A stretch of DNA of 64,000 nt from Gaetbulibacter sp. S0825. GTDB taxonomy: Bacteria > Bacteroidota > Bacteroidia > Flavobacteriales > Flavobacteriaceae. The position numbers and the translations under genes were made by a program. Positions 26,141 through 36,865 of the stretch are shown here, piece by piece (position 1 is the first letter of the stretch; each line of letters begins with the position of its first letter). The stretch is taken from contig NZ_JAATJT010000001.1 of the NCBI RefSeq assembly GCF_011777505.1, forward strand, positions 1,240,001 to 1,304,000, in the 5' to 3' direction. Below the pieces are notes generated by a model. The model was not told the DNA's origin. It saw nothing but the letters and a program-made list of their open reading frames with translations, and did not search any database.

Positions 26141-26515
26141 ATGCCAACAATTTCACAATTAGTAAGAAAAGGAAGAGCCAAAATAACTAAGAAGAGTAAA
26201 TCGGCTGCTTTAAATTCTTGTCCTCAAAGACGTGGAGTTTGTACGCGTGTTTACACTACAACACCAAAAAAACCTAATTCAGCAATGCGTAAAGTTGCTA
26301 GGGTAAGGTTAACAAATGGTAACGAAGTAAACGCATACATTCCAGGAGAAGGGCACAATTTGCAAGAGCACTCGATAGTATTAGTTAGAGGTGGAAGGGT
26401 AAAAGATTTACCAGGAGTTAGATATCACATTGTACGTGGTGCATTAGATACTGCAGGTGTCGAAGGTAGAACGCAGCGTAGATCTAAGTATGGTGCTAAA
26501 CGCCCTAAAAAGTAA
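26141..26515 (+). CDS. rpsL: 30S ribosomal protein uS12
   Basis: This 124-residue protein lies at the decoding centre of the small subunit and monitors codon-anticodon pairing. [10 protein letters not shown] puts the wild-type lysines at 43 and 44, and [13 protein letters not shown] places Lys88 and Asp89, so none of the classic streptomycin-resistance substitutions is present. It is the first gene of the superoperon, 45 bases after the predicted transcription start. Confidence 0.98.
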   Translation: MPTISQLVRKGRAKITKKSKSAALNSCPQRRGVCTRVYTTTPKKPNSAMRKVARVRLTNGNEVNAYIPGEGHNLQEHSIVLVRGGRVKDLPGVRYHIVRGALDTAGVEGRTQRRSKYGAKRPKK

Positions 26516-26536
26516 TTTAAACTTTAAGAAGAAGAC

Positions 26537-27013
26537 ATGAGAAAAAGAGCAGCGAAAAAAAGACCGCTTTTACCAGATCCAAAATTTAACGATCAGTTAG
26601 TAACTCGTTTTGTTAACATGATGATGTGGGATGGTAAAAAGTCAGTAGCTTTTAAAATTTTCTACGATGCAATAGATATTGTGGAAGAAAAGAACACAGA
26701 CGAAGAGAAAACTGCCTTAGAAATATGGAAGGATGCTTTATCAAACGTTATGCCTCACGTAGAAGTGCGTAGTCGTAGAGTAGGTGGAGCAACATTTCAA
26801 ATTCCAATGCAAATTCGTCCAGACCGTAAAGTTTCTACAGCAATGAAATGGCTTATTAGCTTTTCAAGAAAAAGAAACGAAAAATCTATGGCTCAAAAAT
26901 TAGCAGCAGAAGTATTAGCTGCAGCTAAAGAAGAAGGAGCAGCTGTTAAGAAAAGAGTAGATACTCATAAAATGGCAGAAGCAAATAAAGCATTCTCACA
27001 CTTTAGATTTTAG
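26537..27013 (+). CDS. rpsG: 30S ribosomal protein uS7
   Basis: This 158-residue protein nucleates assembly of the 30S head and contacts the E-site tRNA. The [30 protein letters not shown] opening and [16 protein letters not shown] core are diagnostic. It lies 21 bases after rpsL. In E. coli uS7 represses the str operon by binding the rpsL-rpsG spacer; the spacer here is too short to hold that structure. Confidence 0.98.
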   Translation: MRKRAAKKRPLLPDPKFNDQLVTRFVNMMMWDGKKSVAFKIFYDAIDIVEEKNTDEEKTALEIWKDALSNVMPHVEVRSRRVGGATFQIPMQIRPDRKVSTAMKWLISFSRKRNEKSMAQKLAAEVLAAAKEEGAAVKKRVDTHKMAEANKAFSHFRF

Positions 27014-27016
27014 AAA

Positions 27017-29146
27017 ATGGCACAAAGAGATTTAAAATATACAAGAAATATAGGTATTGCAGCACATATTGATGCTGGAAAAACTACAACTACAGAGCGT
27101 ATCCTTTATTATACTGGTGTATCTCACAAAATTGGTGAAGTACATGATGGTGCGGCGACTATGGACTGGATGGAGCAAGAGCAAGAAAGAGGCATTACAA
27201 TTACTTCGGCTGCTACAACTTGTACATGGCAGTTTCCATTAGAAAATGCTGAACCAACGCCTGAAACAAAAGGATATCACTTTAATATTATTGATACTCC
27301 TGGTCACGTTGATTTTACGGTTGAAGTAAATCGTTCATTACGTGTGCTTGATGGTTTAGTATTCTTATTTAGTGCAGTTGATGGTGTTGAACCACAATCT
27401 GAAACTAACTGGAGATTAGCAGATAACTATAAAGTACCACGTATTGGTTTTGTTAATAAAATGGATCGTCAGGGATCTAATTTTATGGAGGTTTGTCAGC
27501 AAGTTAAAGACATGTTGGGTTCAAATGCAGTGCCAATTGTAATGAATATTGGTGATGAAGCTGACTTTAAAGGTATTGTAGACTTAGTAAAAAATCGTGC
27601 CATTGTGTGGCATGACGAAACTCAAGGAGCTACTTTCGATGTTATCGATATTCCTGAAGAGTTAAAAGCAGAAGCTGCTGAATTAAGAGCAAAACTTATT
27701 GAAGAAGTTGCGACTTACGATGAGAATTTATTAGAAAAATTCATGGAAGATGAAGATTCTATTACCGAGGACGAAGTGCATGCTGCACTTAGAGCTGCTG
27801 TAATGGATATGGCAATCATTCCTATGATTTGTGGGTCTGCATTTAAGAATAAAGGCGTACAATTCTTATTAGATGCTGTGTGTCGTTACTTACCTTCTCC
27901 AGTAGATAAAGAAGGTATCGTAGGGATTAATCCAGATACAGAACAAGAAGAAATACGTAAACCAGATGTAAAGGAGCCGTTTGCTGCTTTAGCATTCAAG
28001 ATTGCTACAGATCCTTTTGTTGGTCGTTTAGCATTTTTCCGTGCCTATTCTGGTCGTTTAGACGCAGGTTCTTATATTTTGAACAATCGTTCAGGTAAAA
28101 AAGAACGTATCTCACGTATTTACCAAATGCACTCTAATAAGCAAAATGCAATCGATTTTATCGAAGCAGGAGATATTGGAGCTGCGGTAGGATTTAAAGA
28201 TATTAAGACTGGTGATACCATGTCTGATGAAAAACACCCTATTGTTTTAGAATCTATGGACTTTCCAGATCCAGTAATTGGTATTGCTGTTGAGCCTAAG
28301 ACTAAAGCAGATGTTGATAAGCTAGGAATGTCTTTAGCAAAATTAGCAGAAGAAGATCCAACATTTACAGTAAGAACAGACGAAGCTTCAGGACAGACAA
28401 TTATTTCTGGAATGGGAGAGCTTCACTTAGATATTATTGTTGACCGTTTGCGTCGCGAGTTTAAGGTAGAGGTAAACCAAGGTCAACCGCAAGTTGAGTA
28501 CAAAGAAGCTATTACACAAACTGCAGATCATAGAGAGGTTTACAAAAAACAATCTGGTGGTCGTGGTAAGTTTGCAGATATTGTTTTTACCCTTGAGCCA
28601 GCAGATGAAGGTGCAACAGGGCTTCAATTTGAATCAATTATTAAAGGTGGTAACGTTCCTAAAGAATTTATCCCTTCAATTGAAAAAGGATTTAAAATGG
28701 CAATGGTAAATGGTCCATTAGCAGGTTACGAAGTTGATGCTATGAAAGTAACATTAAAAGACGGATCTTATCATGATGTCGATTCGGATCAATTATCATT
28801 CGAATTAGCTGCAAAACTTGGATTTAAAAATGCTGCAAAAGCTGCAAAAGCTGTAATAATGGAACCTATTATGAAACTTGAGGTAATTACTCCTGAAGAA
28901 AACATGGGTGATATTGTTGGAGATTTAAACAGAAGAAGAGGTCAAGTAAGTGATATGGGAGATAGAGCAGGAGCTAAAACAGTAAAAGCAACTGTACCAT
29001 TATCTGAAATGTTTGGTTATGTAACAACATTAAGAACATTATCATCAGGTCGTGCAACATCAACTATGGAATTTTCACACTATGCTGAAACTCCTTCAAA
29101 TATTTCAGAAGAAGTAATTAAAGCTGCTAAAGGCGTTGAATCGTAA
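27017..29146 (+). CDS. fusA: translation elongation factor G
   Basis: This 709-residue GTPase drives ribosome translocation. The G domain is complete: P-loop [11 protein letters not shown] (residues 16-26), DTPGHVDF (93-100) and NKMD (147-150). Domain II, the [15 protein letters not shown] of domain III, and the [16 protein letters not shown] and [11 protein letters not shown] regions of domains IV and V follow. The length is standard for the canonical EF-G and no truncated paralogue is nearby. It begins 3 bases after rpsG. Unlike in E. coli, tuf does not follow it. Confidence 0.98.
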   Translation: MAQRDLKYTRNIGIAAHIDAGKTTTTERILYYTGVSHKIGEVHDGAATMDWMEQEQERGITITSAATTCTWQFPLENAEPTPETKGYHFNIIDTPGHVDFTVEVNRSLRVLDGLVFLFSAVDGVEPQSETNWRLADNYKVPRIGFVNKMDRQGSNFMEVCQQVKDMLGSNAVPIVMNIGDEADFKGIVDLVKNRAIVWHDETQGATFDVIDIPEELKAEAAELRAKLIEEVATYDENLLEKFMEDEDSITEDEVHAALRAAVMDMAIIPMICGSAFKNKGVQFLLDAVCRYLPSPVDKEGIVGINPDTEQEEIRKPDVKEPFAALAFKIATDPFVGRLAFFRAYSGRLDAGSYILNNRSGKKERISRIYQMHSNKQNAIDFIEAGDIGAAVGFKDIKTGDTMSDEKHPIVLESMDFPDPVIGIAVEPKTKADVDKLGMSLAKLAEEDPTFTVRTDEASGQTIISGMGELHLDIIVDRLRREFKVEVNQGQPQVEYKEAITQTADHREVYKKQSGGRGKFADIVFTLEPADEGATGLQFESIIKGGNVPKEFIPSIEKGFKMAMVNGPLAGYEVDAMKVTLKDGSYHDVDSDQLSFELAAKLGFKNAAKAAKAVIMEPIMKLEVITPEENMGDIVGDLNRRRGQVSDMGDRAGAKTVKATVPLSEMFGYVTTLRTLSSGRATSTMEFSHYAETPSNISEEVIKAAKGVES

Positions 29147-29157
29147 ATCTTAAGAAA

Positions 29158-29463
29158 ATGAGTCAAAAAATCAGAATAAAATTAAAATCTTACGATCACA
29201 ATTTAGTAGACAAATCTGCTGAGAAGATTGTAAAAACAGTAAAAAGCACTGGTGCTGTAGTAACTGGACCAATTCCATTACCAACACACAAGAAAATTTT
29301 CACTGTATTACGTTCACCACACGTAAATAAGAAGTCTAGAGAACAATTTCAATTAAGCTCCTACAAGAGGTTATTAGATATTTACTCTTCATCTTCAAAA
29401 ACAATTGACGCTCTAATGAAGTTAGAGTTGCCAAGTGGTGTTGAAGTAGAAATTAAAGTTTAA
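29158..29463 (+). CDS. rpsJ: 30S ribosomal protein uS10
   Basis: This 101-residue protein is part of the 30S head and, by knowledge of the family, also pairs with NusB in antitermination. [20 protein letters not shown] and [24 protein letters not shown] are diagnostic. It sits 11 bases after fusA but 122 bases before rplC, so it is effectively attached to the str block, with a strong hairpin separating it from the rest of the S10 group. Confidence 0.97.
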   Translation: MSQKIRIKLKSYDHNLVDKSAEKIVKTVKSTGAVVTGPIPLPTHKKIFTVLRSPHVNKKSREQFQLSSYKRLLDIYSSSSKTIDALMKLELPSGVEVEIKV

Positions 29464-29515
29464 GTATAAACTTACATGTCCTAAGCTGCGAGCGAAGGAA
29501 AAACGGTAAAAATAC

Positions 29516-29549
29516 AATTCAAGGTCGAATGTATTTTCGACCTTGAATT
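29516..29549 (+). promoter_or_regulatory. strong hairpin between rpsJ and rplC
   Basis: AATTCAAGGTCGAA (29516-29529) and TTCGACCTTGAATT (29536-29549) form a perfect 14-bp stem with a 6-base loop, followed by TTAAATAAC. It lies in the only large gap of the S10 block. The T-run is too short for an efficient terminator, so it is better described as an attenuator, processing site or ribosomal-protein binding site. Confidence 0.65.
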
Positions 29550-29585
29550 TTAAATAACAAATAGTAATAATTAATAATAAATAAT

Positions 29586-30203
29586 ATGTCTGGGTTAATT
29601 GGAAAAAAAATCGGAATGACCAGCATCTTTGATGAAAACGGGAAGAATATTCCTTGTACAGTAATCGAAGCTGGACCATGCATTGTTACCCAAGTCAGAA
29701 CTGAAGAAGTTGATGGTTATAATGCCCTTCAACTTGGTTTCGATGACAAGACAGAGAAAAATGCTACTAAAGCTGACATAGGTCACGCTAAAAAAGCAGG
29801 TACTTCTGTTAAAAGAAAAGTCGCGGAATTTAAAAGTTTTGATGAGGAGTACAAATTAGGTGATAAGATAACAGTAGAGCACTTTGTAGAAGGTGAGTTT
29901 GTTGATGTTGCTGCAACCTCAAAAGGTAAAGGATTTCAAGGCGTTGTAAAACGTCACGGATTTGCTGGTGTAGGTCAAGCTACTCACGGTCAACATAACC
30001 GTTTAAGAGCGCCAGGTTCTATTGGAGCTGCATCGTATCCTGCAAGAGTTTTCAAAGGAATGAAAATGGCAGGACGAATGGGTGGTGAAAAAGTGAAAGT
30101 TCAAAATTTAAGAGTTTTAAAAGTAGTAGCAGATAAAAATCTACTTGTGGTTAAAGGATGTATTCCTGGACACAAAAACGCTTATGTAACAATTCAGAAG
30201 TAA
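29586..30203 (+). CDS. rplC: 50S ribosomal protein uL3
   Basis: This 205-residue protein reaches the peptidyl-transferase centre by a long loop. [23 protein letters not shown] opens it; [17 protein letters not shown] and [37 protein letters not shown] form the rRNA-binding loop. Its TAA shares one base with the ATG of rplD. Confidence 0.98.
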   Translation: MSGLIGKKIGMTSIFDENGKNIPCTVIEAGPCIVTQVRTEEVDGYNALQLGFDDKTEKNATKADIGHAKKAGTSVKRKVAEFKSFDEEYKLGDKITVEHFVEGEFVDVAATSKGKGFQGVVKRHGFAGVGQATHGQHNRLRAPGSIGAASYPARVFKGMKMAGRMGGEKVKVQNLRVLKVVADKNLLVVKGCIPGHKNAYVTIQK

Positions 30204-30832
30204 TGAAGGTAGCAGTTTTAGATATTAAAGGAAAAGACACAGGAAGAAAGGTAGACCTTTCTAAAGAAGTGTTCGCTATAGAGCCTAATAATCATGCTGT
30301 TTACTTAGATGTTAAGCAATATCTTGCTAATCAACGTCAAGGAACACATAAGGCAAAGGAAAGAGCTGAAATTACAGGAAGTACACGTAAGATTAAGAAA
30401 CAAAAAGGAACAGGTACGGCTCGTGCAGGTTCTATTAAGTCTGGTGTATTTAAAGGTGGTGGACGTATGTTCGGACCAAGACCAAGAAACTATAGTTTCA
30501 AATTAAATAAAAACGTGAAGCGTTTAGCTAGAAAATCAGCATTGTCAATCAAGGCTGGAGAGAAAGCAATTACAGTTTTGGAAGACTTCAATTTTGATGC
30601 TCCAAAAACTAAAAACTTCACAGCTGTATTAAAGGCTTTAGACCTAGAAAACAAAAAATCTTTGTTTGTGTTGGGAGCGTCAAATAATAATGTATATTTG
30701 TCGTCACGCAATTTAAAAGGGTCTGAAGTTATAAATAGCTCAGAATTAAGTACTTATAAGATTTTAAATGCAAATCAAGTAATACTTTTAGAAAGCTCTT
30801 TAGAAGGAATTGAATCGAATTTAAGTAAATAA
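30203..30832 (+). CDS. rplD: 50S ribosomal protein uL4
   Basis: I choose the ATG at 30203, overlapping the rplC stop as TAATG; an earlier ATG at 30158 lies inside rplC and gives a non-homologous extension. The product is 209 residues ([17 protein letters not shown]). The tunnel loop [31 protein letters not shown] is conserved. In E. coli uL4 represses its own operon; the hairpin upstream of rplC is a candidate for similar control here. Confidence 0.97.
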   Translation: MKVAVLDIKGKDTGRKVDLSKEVFAIEPNNHAVYLDVKQYLANQRQGTHKAKERAEITGSTRKIKKQKGTGTARAGSIKSGVFKGGGRMFGPRPRNYSFKLNKNVKRLARKSALSIKAGEKAITVLEDFNFDAPKTKNFTAVLKALDLENKKSLFVLGASNNNVYLSSRNLKGSEVINSSELSTYKILNANQVILLESSLEGIESNLSK

Positions 30833-30839
30833 GAAAACC

Positions 30840-31130
30840 ATGAGTATCTTAATTAAACCTATAATCACAGAAAAGGCAACAAACGATAGCGAGTTAAACA
30901 ACCGCTATACTTTTCAAGTGAACAAAAAGGCGAACAAGGTAGAAATCAAAAAAGCAGTGGAAACTGTTTATGGTGTTTCTGTTGAAAAAGTTCGTACTAT
31001 AAATGTCCGTCCAGATAGGAAGACCAAGTTTACAAAAACTGGTGTTCAACATGGTAAAACAAATGCTGTTAAAAAAGCAATTGTACAACTGGCGGAAGGT
31101 GAGACGATTGATTTATATGCTAATATGTAA
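30840..31130 (+). CDS. rplW: 50S ribosomal protein uL23
   Basis: This 96-residue protein lies at the tunnel exit, where it docks trigger factor and SRP. LIKPIITEKATNDSELNNRYTFQVN is the conserved N-terminus, with KANKVEIKKAVETVYGVSVEKVRTINV following. It lies 7 bases after rplD. Confidence 0.97.
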   Translation: MSILIKPIITEKATNDSELNNRYTFQVNKKANKVEIKKAVETVYGVSVEKVRTINVRPDRKTKFTKTGVQHGKTNAVKKAIVQLAEGETIDLYANM

Positions 31131-31142
31131 TTAGACAAAAAA

Positions 31143-31970
31143 ATGTCAGTAAGAAAATTAAAACCGATCACACCAGGACAGCGATTTAGAGTAGTAAATG
31201 GATTTGACGCCATTACTACTGATAAGCCGGAGAAAAGTTTATTAGCTCCGAATAAAAGGTCTGGTGGTAGAAACAGTCAAGGAAAAATGACCATGCGCTA
31301 TAAAGGTGGAGGTCATAAAAAGAGGTACCGTATTATCGATTTTAAGCGAAATAAGACAGGAATTCCTGCCGAAGTAGCTTCAATAGAATACGACCCAAAC
31401 AGAACAGCGTTTATCGCATTATTGAATTATCAAGATGGTGAGAAGCGTTACATTATTGCTCAAAATGGACTTCAAGTTGGGCAAAAAATTGTATCTGGAG
31501 AAGGTAGTGTTGCACCAGAAATTGGGAATGCAATGCCACTTAGTGAAATACCTTTAGGAACAATTATTTCTTGTATAGAGTTACGTCCAGGACAAGGAGC
31601 TGTTATGGCTCGTAGTGCTGGAGCATTTGCTCAATTAATGGCAAGAGATGGTAAGTTTGCAACGGTTAAATTGCCATCAGGTGAAACAAGATTAATTCTT
31701 GCTAACTGTATGGCTACAATTGGAGTAGTGTCAAACTCAGATCATCAATTATTAGTGTCTGGTAAAGCAGGTAGAAGTAGATGGTTAGGAAGACGTCCAA
31801 GAACAAGACCAGTAGTAATGAATCCAGTTGATCATCCAATGGGTGGTGGTGAAGGTAAATCTTCAGGAGGACATCCACGTTCTAGAAATGGAATACCAGC
31901 TAAAGGGTATAGAACACGTTCTAAGACCAAAGCAAGTAATAAATATATTGTTGAACGTAGAAAGAAATAA
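31143..31970 (+). CDS. rplB: 50S ribosomal protein uL2
   Basis: This 275-residue protein is essential for peptidyl transferase activity and subunit joining. [12 protein letters not shown] opens it, [18 protein letters not shown] binds rRNA, and the conserved His231 lies in [13 protein letters not shown]. The basic tail ends in VERRKK. It lies 12 bases after rplW and 6 bases before rpsS. Confidence 0.98.
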   Translation: MSVRKLKPITPGQRFRVVNGFDAITTDKPEKSLLAPNKRSGGRNSQGKMTMRYKGGGHKKRYRIIDFKRNKTGIPAEVASIEYDPNRTAFIALLNYQDGEKRYIIAQNGLQVGQKIVSGEGSVAPEIGNAMPLSEIPLGTIISCIELRPGQGAVMARSAGAFAQLMARDGKFATVKLPSGETRLILANCMATIGVVSNSDHQLLVSGKAGRSRWLGRRPRTRPVVMNPVDHPMGGGEGKSSGGHPRSRNGIPAKGYRTRSKTKASNKYIVERRKK

Positions 31971-31976
31971 TAAATC

Positions 31977-32255
31977 ATGGCAAGATCATTAAAAAAAGGA
32001 CCTTACGTTCATTATAAATTAGAAAGAAAAGTAGCTGCTAACGTTGAAGCTAATAAGAAAACGGTTATCAAAACTTGGTCGAGAGCAAGTATGATTACTC
32101 CAGATTTCGTTGGACAAACAATTGCAGTACATAATGGCCGCCAATTTGTACCAGTATATGTTACTGAAAACATGGTAGGGCATAAATTAGGAGAATTTTC
32201 ACCAACAAGATCGTTTAGAGGTCATGCAGGTGCTAAAAATAAAGGTAAAAAATAA
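31977..32255 (+). CDS. rpsS: 30S ribosomal protein uS19
   Basis: This 92-residue protein binds the 30S head near the A site. [18 protein letters not shown] and [31 protein letters not shown] with [13 protein letters not shown] are diagnostic. Six bases separate it from rplB and five from rplV. Confidence 0.98.
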   Translation: MARSLKKGPYVHYKLERKVAANVEANKKTVIKTWSRASMITPDFVGQTIAVHNGRQFVPVYVTENMVGHKLGEFSPTRSFRGHAGAKNKGKK

Positions 32256-32260
32256 GAGCT

Positions 32261-32671
32261 ATGGGAAGTCGTAAAAAACAAATGGCAGACGCTATTAAGG
32301 AAGGGAAAAAGCAAGTTGCTTTTGCTAAGCTTAATAACTGTCCTACGTCACCAAGGAAAATGCGCTTAGTAGCCGATTTAGTAAGAGGTGAAAAGGTAGA
32401 AAAAGCACTTAATATCTTAAGATTCAGTCAAAAAGAAGCATCTCGTCGTTTAGAGAAGTTGTTATTGTCTGCAGTTGCAAACTGGCAAGCTAAAAACGAA
32501 GATGCCGATATTGAAGAGGCAGAATTATTTGTAAAAGAGATCAGAGTTGATGGAGGAGCGATGTTAAAAAGATTGCGTCCAGCACCTCAAGGTCGTGCAC
32601 ATAGAATTAGAAAAAGATCTAATCACGTAACACTCGTGCTTGGAGCTAATAATAACACACAAAGCAATTAA
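32261..32671 (+). CDS. rplV: 50S ribosomal protein uL22
   Basis: This 136-residue protein lines the exit tunnel by a long beta hairpin that is the classic site of macrolide-resistance changes. The tip here is [26 protein letters not shown], with no obvious deletion. An N-terminal extension of about 20 residues ([25 protein letters not shown]) precedes the [14 protein letters not shown] core, as in relatives. Confidence 0.97.
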   Translation: MGSRKKQMADAIKEGKKQVAFAKLNNCPTSPRKMRLVADLVRGEKVEKALNILRFSQKEASRRLEKLLLSAVANWQAKNEDADIEEAELFVKEIRVDGGAMLKRLRPAPQGRAHRIRKRSNHVTLVLGANNNTQSN

Positions 32672-32674
32672 TAA

Positions 32675-33391
32675 ATGGGACAAAAGACAAATCCAATAGG
32701 AAATCGCCTTGGAATTATCAGAGGATGGGAATCTAACTGGTATGGAGGAAATGATTATGGAGATAAACTTGCTGAAGACGACAAAATCAGAAAGTATGTG
32801 TATGCACGTTTATCAAAAGCTAGTGTGTCGAGAGTAATCATCGAAAGAACTCTTAAACTTGTAACCGTTACTATCACTACTGCTAGACCTGGTATTATTA
32901 TCGGTAAAGGTGGACAAGAGGTAGACAAGTTAAAAGAGGAACTTAAAAAGATTACAGGTAAAGAAGTTCAATTGAACATCTTTGAAATTAAACGCCCAGA
33001 ATTAGATGCATATTTGGTAGCATCAAGTGTTGCTCGTCAAATTGAAAATCGTATTTCATACAAACGTGCAATCAAGATGGCTATTCAGGCTGCAATGCGT
33101 ATGAATTCTGAGGGTATTAAAATTCAAATTAGTGGTCGTTTAAATGGTGCTGAAATGGCACGTAGCGAACATTATAAAGATGGGAGAATTCCTTTATCAA
33201 CATTTAGAGCCGACATTGATTATGCTTTAGTTGAAGCTCACACTACTTATGGTAGATTGGGTATTAAAGTATGGATCATGAAAGGTGAAGTATATGGTAA
33301 AAGAGAACTTTCTCCGCTTGTTGGTTTATCTAAGAAGCAAGGAAAAGGTGGACGTGGTGGAAACAAAGGAAACCAACGTCGTAGAAAGTAA
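32675..33391 (+). CDS. rpsC: 30S ribosomal protein uS3
   Basis: This 238-residue protein helps form the mRNA entry channel. Its KH RNA-binding domain carries [14 protein letters not shown], with the GKGG loop at residues 77-80; the C-terminal domain includes [25 protein letters not shown] and a Gly/Lys/Arg-rich tail ([18 protein letters not shown]). It lies 3 bases after rplV. Confidence 0.98.
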   Translation: MGQKTNPIGNRLGIIRGWESNWYGGNDYGDKLAEDDKIRKYVYARLSKASVSRVIIERTLKLVTVTITTARPGIIIGKGGQEVDKLKEELKKITGKEVQLNIFEIKRPELDAYLVASSVARQIENRISYKRAIKMAIQAAMRMNSEGIKIQISGRLNGAEMARSEHYKDGRIPLSTFRADIDYALVEAHTTYGRLGIKVWIMKGEVYGKRELSPLVGLSKKQGKGGRGGNKGNQRRRK

Positions 33392-33410
33392 TTTTTTAAA
33401 TTAAAGAAAA

Positions 33411-33830
33411 ATGTTACAACCAAAAAGAACAAAATTTCGTAAGCAGCAAAAAGGGCGCATGAAAGGTAACTCTGGAAGAGGTCACTTGCTTTCAAGCGGA
33501 ATGTTTGGTATAAAATCGTTAGACTCGAAGTTTATTACTTCTCGTCAAATTGAAGCAGCACGTATTGCCGCTACACGTTATATGAAAAGAGAAGGGCAGT
33601 TATGGATTAAAATATTTCCAGACAAGCCTATCACAAAGAAACCTCTTGAAGTACGTATGGGTAAAGGTAAAGGTGCCGTTGAATATTGGGCAGCTGTTGT
33701 TAAACCAGGAAGAGTTTTATTTGAAGTAGGAGGTGTGCCATTAGACGTTGCAAAAGAAGCATTACGTTTAGCTGCGCAAAAACTTCCAGTTAAAACTAAG
33801 TTTATTATCGCTAGAGATTACGAAGCTTAA
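33411..33830 (+). CDS. rplP: 50S ribosomal protein uL16
   Basis: This 139-residue protein stabilises A-site tRNA on the large subunit. [19 protein letters not shown] and [37 protein letters not shown] are diagnostic. It is preceded by a short spacer of 19 bases that is A-rich rather than GGAGG-like. Confidence 0.98.
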   Translation: MLQPKRTKFRKQQKGRMKGNSGRGHLLSSGMFGIKSLDSKFITSRQIEAARIAATRYMKREGQLWIKIFPDKPITKKPLEVRMGKGKGAVEYWAAVVKPGRVLFEVGGVPLDVAKEALRLAAQKLPVKTKFIIARDYEA

Positions 33831-33842
33831 TTTATTGATATT

Positions 33843-34034
33843 ATGAAACAATCAGAAATTAAAGAACTATCTACTGCTGAGTTACAAGAAAAACTTAGTG
33901 AAACTAAAAAGAGTTATACAGACCTTAAATTGGCTCATGCTATATCTCCTCTTGAAAACCCAATCCAGTTACGTACAGTTAGACGTAATGTAGCAAGATT
34001 GGCAACAGAGTTAACTAAAAGAGAAGTACAATAA
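33843..34034 (+). CDS. rpmC: 50S ribosomal protein uL29
   Basis: This 63-residue two-helix protein sits next to uL23 at the tunnel exit. MKQSEIKELSTAELQEKLSETKKSYTDLKLAHA and PIQLRTVRRNVARLATEL match the family, and the place between rplP and rpsQ is invariant in bacteria. Confidence 0.95.
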   Translation: MKQSEIKELSTAELQEKLSETKKSYTDLKLAHAISPLENPIQLRTVRRNVARLATELTKREVQ

Positions 34035-34051
34035 TTGTATTCGGCTGAAAG

Positions 34052-34309
34052 ATGGAAAAAAGAAATTTAAGAAAAGAACGTATAGGAGTTGTTACTAGTA
34101 ACAAAATGATGAAATCAATTGTGGTTTCTGAGGTTAAAAAAGTAAAGCACCCTATGTATGGAAAGTTCGTGTTAAAAACAAAGAAATATGTTGCACACGA
34201 CGAAACAAACGACTGTAACGAAGGAGATACTGTAAGAATCATGGAAACAAGACCTTTAAGTAAATCTAAGTGTTGGAGACTAGTAGAAATAATTGAAAGA
34301 GCTAAGTAA
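34052..34309 (+). CDS. rpsQ: 30S ribosomal protein uS17
   Basis: This 85-residue OB-fold protein binds 16S rRNA early in assembly. [22 protein letters not shown] and [22 protein letters not shown] are diagnostic, with [24 protein letters not shown] at the C-terminus. It lies 17 bases after rpmC. Confidence 0.98.
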   Translation: MEKRNLRKERIGVVTSNKMMKSIVVSEVKKVKHPMYGKFVLKTKKYVAHDETNDCNEGDTVRIMETRPLSKSKCWRLVEIIERAK

Positions 34310-34311
34310 TT

Positions 34312-34680
34312 ATGGTACAACAAGAATCAAGATTAAAAGTAGCTGATAACACTGGAGCAAAGGAAGTTTTAACTATCCGTGTTCTAGGTGGTACAAAGAG
34401 AAGATACGCTTCTGTTGGTGACAAAATTGTTGTTACTGTAAAAGATGCAACTCCTAATGGTAGTATTAAAAAGGGAGCTGTTTCTACAGCAGTAGTTGTT
34501 CGTACTGTAAAAGAAGTTAGAAGACCAGATGGTTCATACATACGTTTCGACGATAATGCATGTGTCCTTTTAAACCCTACAGGAGAAATGAGAGGAACTC
34601 GTGTATTTGGACCAGTTGCTAGAGAACTTCGTGATAAGCAATTCATGAAAATTGTATCATTAGCACCAGAGGTGCTTTAA
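34312..34680 (+). CDS. rplN: 50S ribosomal protein uL14
   Basis: This 122-residue protein forms an inter-subunit bridge and is the docking site of Rsf[28 protein letters not shown] and [28 protein letters not shown] are diagnostic. It begins 2 bases after rpsQ. Confidence 0.98.
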   Translation: MVQQESRLKVADNTGAKEVLTIRVLGGTKRRYASVGDKIVVTVKDATPNGSIKKGAVSTAVVVRTVKEVRRPDGSYIRFDDNACVLLNPTGEMRGTRVFGPVARELRDKQFMKIVSLAPEVL

Positions 34681-34694
34681 TGCAAAATATTACA

Positions 34695-35006
34695 ATGGGA
34701 AAGTTTAAAATAAAATCAGGAGATACAGTGCAAGTAATTGCTGGAGACCATAAAGGGTCTGAAGGTAAAGTGCTTAAAGTATTGACCGATAAGAATAAAG
34801 CGATAGTAGAAGGTATCAATATGGTGAAAAAACATATGAAACCAAGCGCTGATAATCCTCAAGGAGGAATCGTAGAAAAAGAAGCTGCTATTCAAATTTC
34901 TAACCTTTCGTTGTTAAACTCAAAAGGAGAAACAACAAGAGTTGGATACAGAATGGAAGGCGATAAGAAAGTGAGATTTTCTAAAAAATCTAATGAAGTA
35001 ATTTAA
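34695..35006 (+). CDS. rplX: 50S ribosomal protein uL24
   Basis: I choose the ATG at 34695 (103 residues, [27 protein letters not shown]) because it begins at the conserved KIKSGD motif; an ATG at 34680, overlapping the rplN stop, would add five residues. The protein is an assembly initiator near the tunnel exit with a KOW motif. Its TAA lies 5 bases before the preferred rplE start. Confidence 0.93.
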   Translation: MGKFKIKSGDTVQVIAGDHKGSEGKVLKVLTDKNKAIVEGINMVKKHMKPSADNPQGGIVEKEAAIQISNLSLLNSKGETTRVGYRMEGDKKVRFSKKSNEVI

Positions 35007-35011
35007 TGGTT

Positions 35012-35563
35012 ATGGCTTATATTCCAAGATTAAAACAAGAGTACAAGGACAAGATTGTTTCTGCTCTTACAGAAGAGTTCGGATATAAAAATGTAATGCA
35101 AGTACCAAAACTTTCTAAGATAGTAATATCTAGAGGTGTAGGTGGTGCAGTTGCAGATAAAAAGTTAATAGATTATTCTATTGATGAAATCAGTAGAATA
35201 TCTGGACAAAAAGCAGTAGCTACAATATCTAAAAAAGATGTTGCATCATTTAAATTACGTAAAGGTATGCCAATTGGTGTAAAAGTTACTTTAAGAGGTG
35301 AGCAAATGTATGAGTTTTTAGATCGTTTAGTAACATCTTCATTACCACGTGTAAGAGATTTTAACGGTATAAAGGCAACTGGGTTTGACGGTAGAGGTAA
35401 CTACAATTTAGGAGTTACTGAGCAAATCATTTTTCCTGAAATCGATATCGATAAGGTAAATAAAATTGCAGGTATGGATATTACTTTTGTAACAACTGCC
35501 GAAACCGATAAAGAAGCAAAATCATTATTAACAGAACTAGGACTACCTTTTAAAAAAAACTAA
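35012..35563 (+). CDS. rplE: 50S ribosomal protein uL5
   Basis: The ATG at 35012 gives 183 residues ([14 protein letters not shown]), which fits the family start. An ATG six bases earlier, overlapping the rplX stop, would add MV and cannot be excluded. uL5 binds 5S rRNA in the central protuberance; [28 protein letters not shown] and [31 protein letters not shown] are diagnostic. Confidence 0.97.
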   Translation: MAYIPRLKQEYKDKIVSALTEEFGYKNVMQVPKLSKIVISRGVGGAVADKKLIDYSIDEISRISGQKAVATISKKDVASFKLRKGMPIGVKVTLRGEQMYEFLDRLVTSSLPRVRDFNGIKATGFDGRGNYNLGVTEQIIFPEIDIDKVNKIAGMDITFVTTAETDKEAKSLLTELGLPFKKN

Positions 35564-35566
35564 GTT

Positions 35567-35836
35567 ATGGCTAAAGAATCAATGAAAGCCCGCGAGGTGA
35601 AAAGAGCAAAAACAGTAGCTAAATATGCAGCAAAACGTAAAGCTTTAAAAGAAGCTGGAGATTATGAAGCATTACAAAAGCTACCAAAAAATGCTTCTCC
35701 AATTCGCATGCATAACAGATGTAAGCTAACAGGAAGACCTAAAGGTTATATGAGAACATTTGGAATATCTCGTGTTACATTTCGTGAAATGGCTAACCAA
35801 GGATTAATTCCAGGAGTTAAAAAAGCAAGTTGGTAA
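35567..35836 (+). CDS. rpsN: 30S ribosomal protein uS14 (zinc-free form)
   Basis: This 89-residue protein is the long form of uS14. The short form carries a CxxC...CxxC zinc finger; this one has only one Cys in the region ([20 protein letters not shown]), so it does not bind zinc. It lies 3 bases after rplE and 60 bases before rpsH. That gap can form a hairpin (GGTTTAAC at 35855-35862 with GTTAAAAACC at 35867-35876, one 2-base bulge). Confidence 0.97.
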   Translation: MAKESMKAREVKRAKTVAKYAAKRKALKEAGDYEALQKLPKNASPIRMHNRCKLTGRPKGYMRTFGISRVTFREMANQGLIPGVKKASW

Positions 35837-35896
35837 AATTATAAATTGATTAAAGGTTTAACATAAGTTAAAAACCATAATCGCAAATTAATAACT

Positions 35897-36295
35897 ATGT
35901 ATACAGATCCAGTAGCGGATTATTTAACAAGAATTAGAAATGCTGTAGCAGCTAACCACAGAGTGGTTGAGATTCCAGCTTCTAATTTAAAGAAAGAAAT
36001 CACTAAAATATTATTCGATCAAGGATATATTTTAAGTTACAAGTTCGACGATTCTTCTGTACAAGGAACTATTAAAATAGCGCTTAAGTACACAAAAGAA
36101 ACAAAAGAACCTGTAATAAAAAAGATTCAAAGAATAAGTAAACCAGGTTTACGTAAATACGCAAGTTCAAAAGAATTACCACGTATTCTTAATGGTCTTG
36201 GAATTGCCATTGTCTCTACTTCTCATGGAGTAATGACAGGTAAACAAGCACAAAGAGAAAATGTTGGTGGTGAAGTATTGTGTTACGTGTACTAA
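35897..36295 (+). CDS. rpsH: 30S ribosomal protein uS8
   Basis: This 132-residue protein binds helix 21 of 16S rRNA and in E. coli represses the spc operon. DPVADYLTRIRNAVAANHRVVEIPASNLKKEI and KGLGIAIVSTSHGVMTG-type C-terminus (here NGLGIAIVSTSHGVMTGKQA) are diagnostic. The 60-base upstream spacer with a hairpin is the only sizeable gap in the spc block. Confidence 0.97.
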   Translation: MYTDPVADYLTRIRNAVAANHRVVEIPASNLKKEITKILFDQGYILSYKFDDSSVQGTIKIALKYTKETKEPVIKKIQRISKPGLRKYASSKELPRILNGLGIAIVSTSHGVMTGKQAQRENVGGEVLCYVY

Positions 36296-36312
36296 TTTAA
36301 AGCCCAAAAGAA

Positions 36313-36855
36313 ATGTCAAGAATAGGAAATAATCCAGTAGCCATTCCAGAAGGCGTAACAGTTGATATTAAAGAAAATGTCGTGACTGTTAAAGGTAAAT
36401 TAGGAGAGTTAACACAAAACTACGATTCTATAGAAATAAAAGTTAAAGATGGTAACATTATGGTTACTCGTTCTTCTGACACTAAAGATCAAAAAGCTAA
36501 GCACGGTCTATACAGATCATTAATGCATAATATGATTGAAGGTGTATCTAAAGGATGGACTAAAGAATTAGAGTTAGTAGGAGTAGGATATAGAGCAAGT
36601 AATCAAGGTCAAAAACTTGATTTAGCTTTAGGTTTTTCTCACAATATTGTTTTAGACATTGCTCCAGAAGTAAAAGTTGAAACAATATCAGAAAAAGGAA
36701 AGAATCCTATAGTGAAGTTAACATCTTTTGACAAGCAATTGGTAGGTCAAGTAGCGGCAAAAATCCGTGGATTTAGACCACCAGAGCCTTATAAAGGAAA
36801 AGGTGTTAAGTTTGTTGGAGAGGAAATTAGAAGAAAAGCAGGTAAATCAGCATAA
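36313..36855 (+). CDS. rplF: 50S ribosomal protein uL6
   Basis: This 180-residue protein has two tandem copies of the same fold and sits by the sarcin-ricin loop. SRIGNNPVAIPEGVTVDIK and KIRGFRPPEPYKGKGVKFVGEEIRRKAGKSA are diagnostic. It lies 17 bases after rpsH. Confidence 0.98.
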   Translation: MSRIGNNPVAIPEGVTVDIKENVVTVKGKLGELTQNYDSIEIKVKDGNIMVTRSSDTKDQKAKHGLYRSLMHNMIEGVSKGWTKELELVGVGYRASNQGQKLDLALGFSHNIVLDIAPEVKVETISEKGKNPIVKLTSFDKQLVGQVAAKIRGFRPPEPYKGKGVKFVGEEIRRKAGKSA

Positions 36856-36865
36856 TAAGTAAGTT

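Noticed and set aside
28427-28709. Antisense and shifted frames within fusA
   Set aside because: fusA is intact over the whole length; these are shadows without family features.
29422-29786. Minus-strand frames over the rpsJ-rplC gap
   Set aside because: The translations are Phe/Leu-rich noise crossing a hairpin and two genuine genes.
30158-30202. An earlier ATG for rplD
   Set aside because: It lies inside rplC; the residues have no uL4 similarity, and the TAATG overlap gives the right start.
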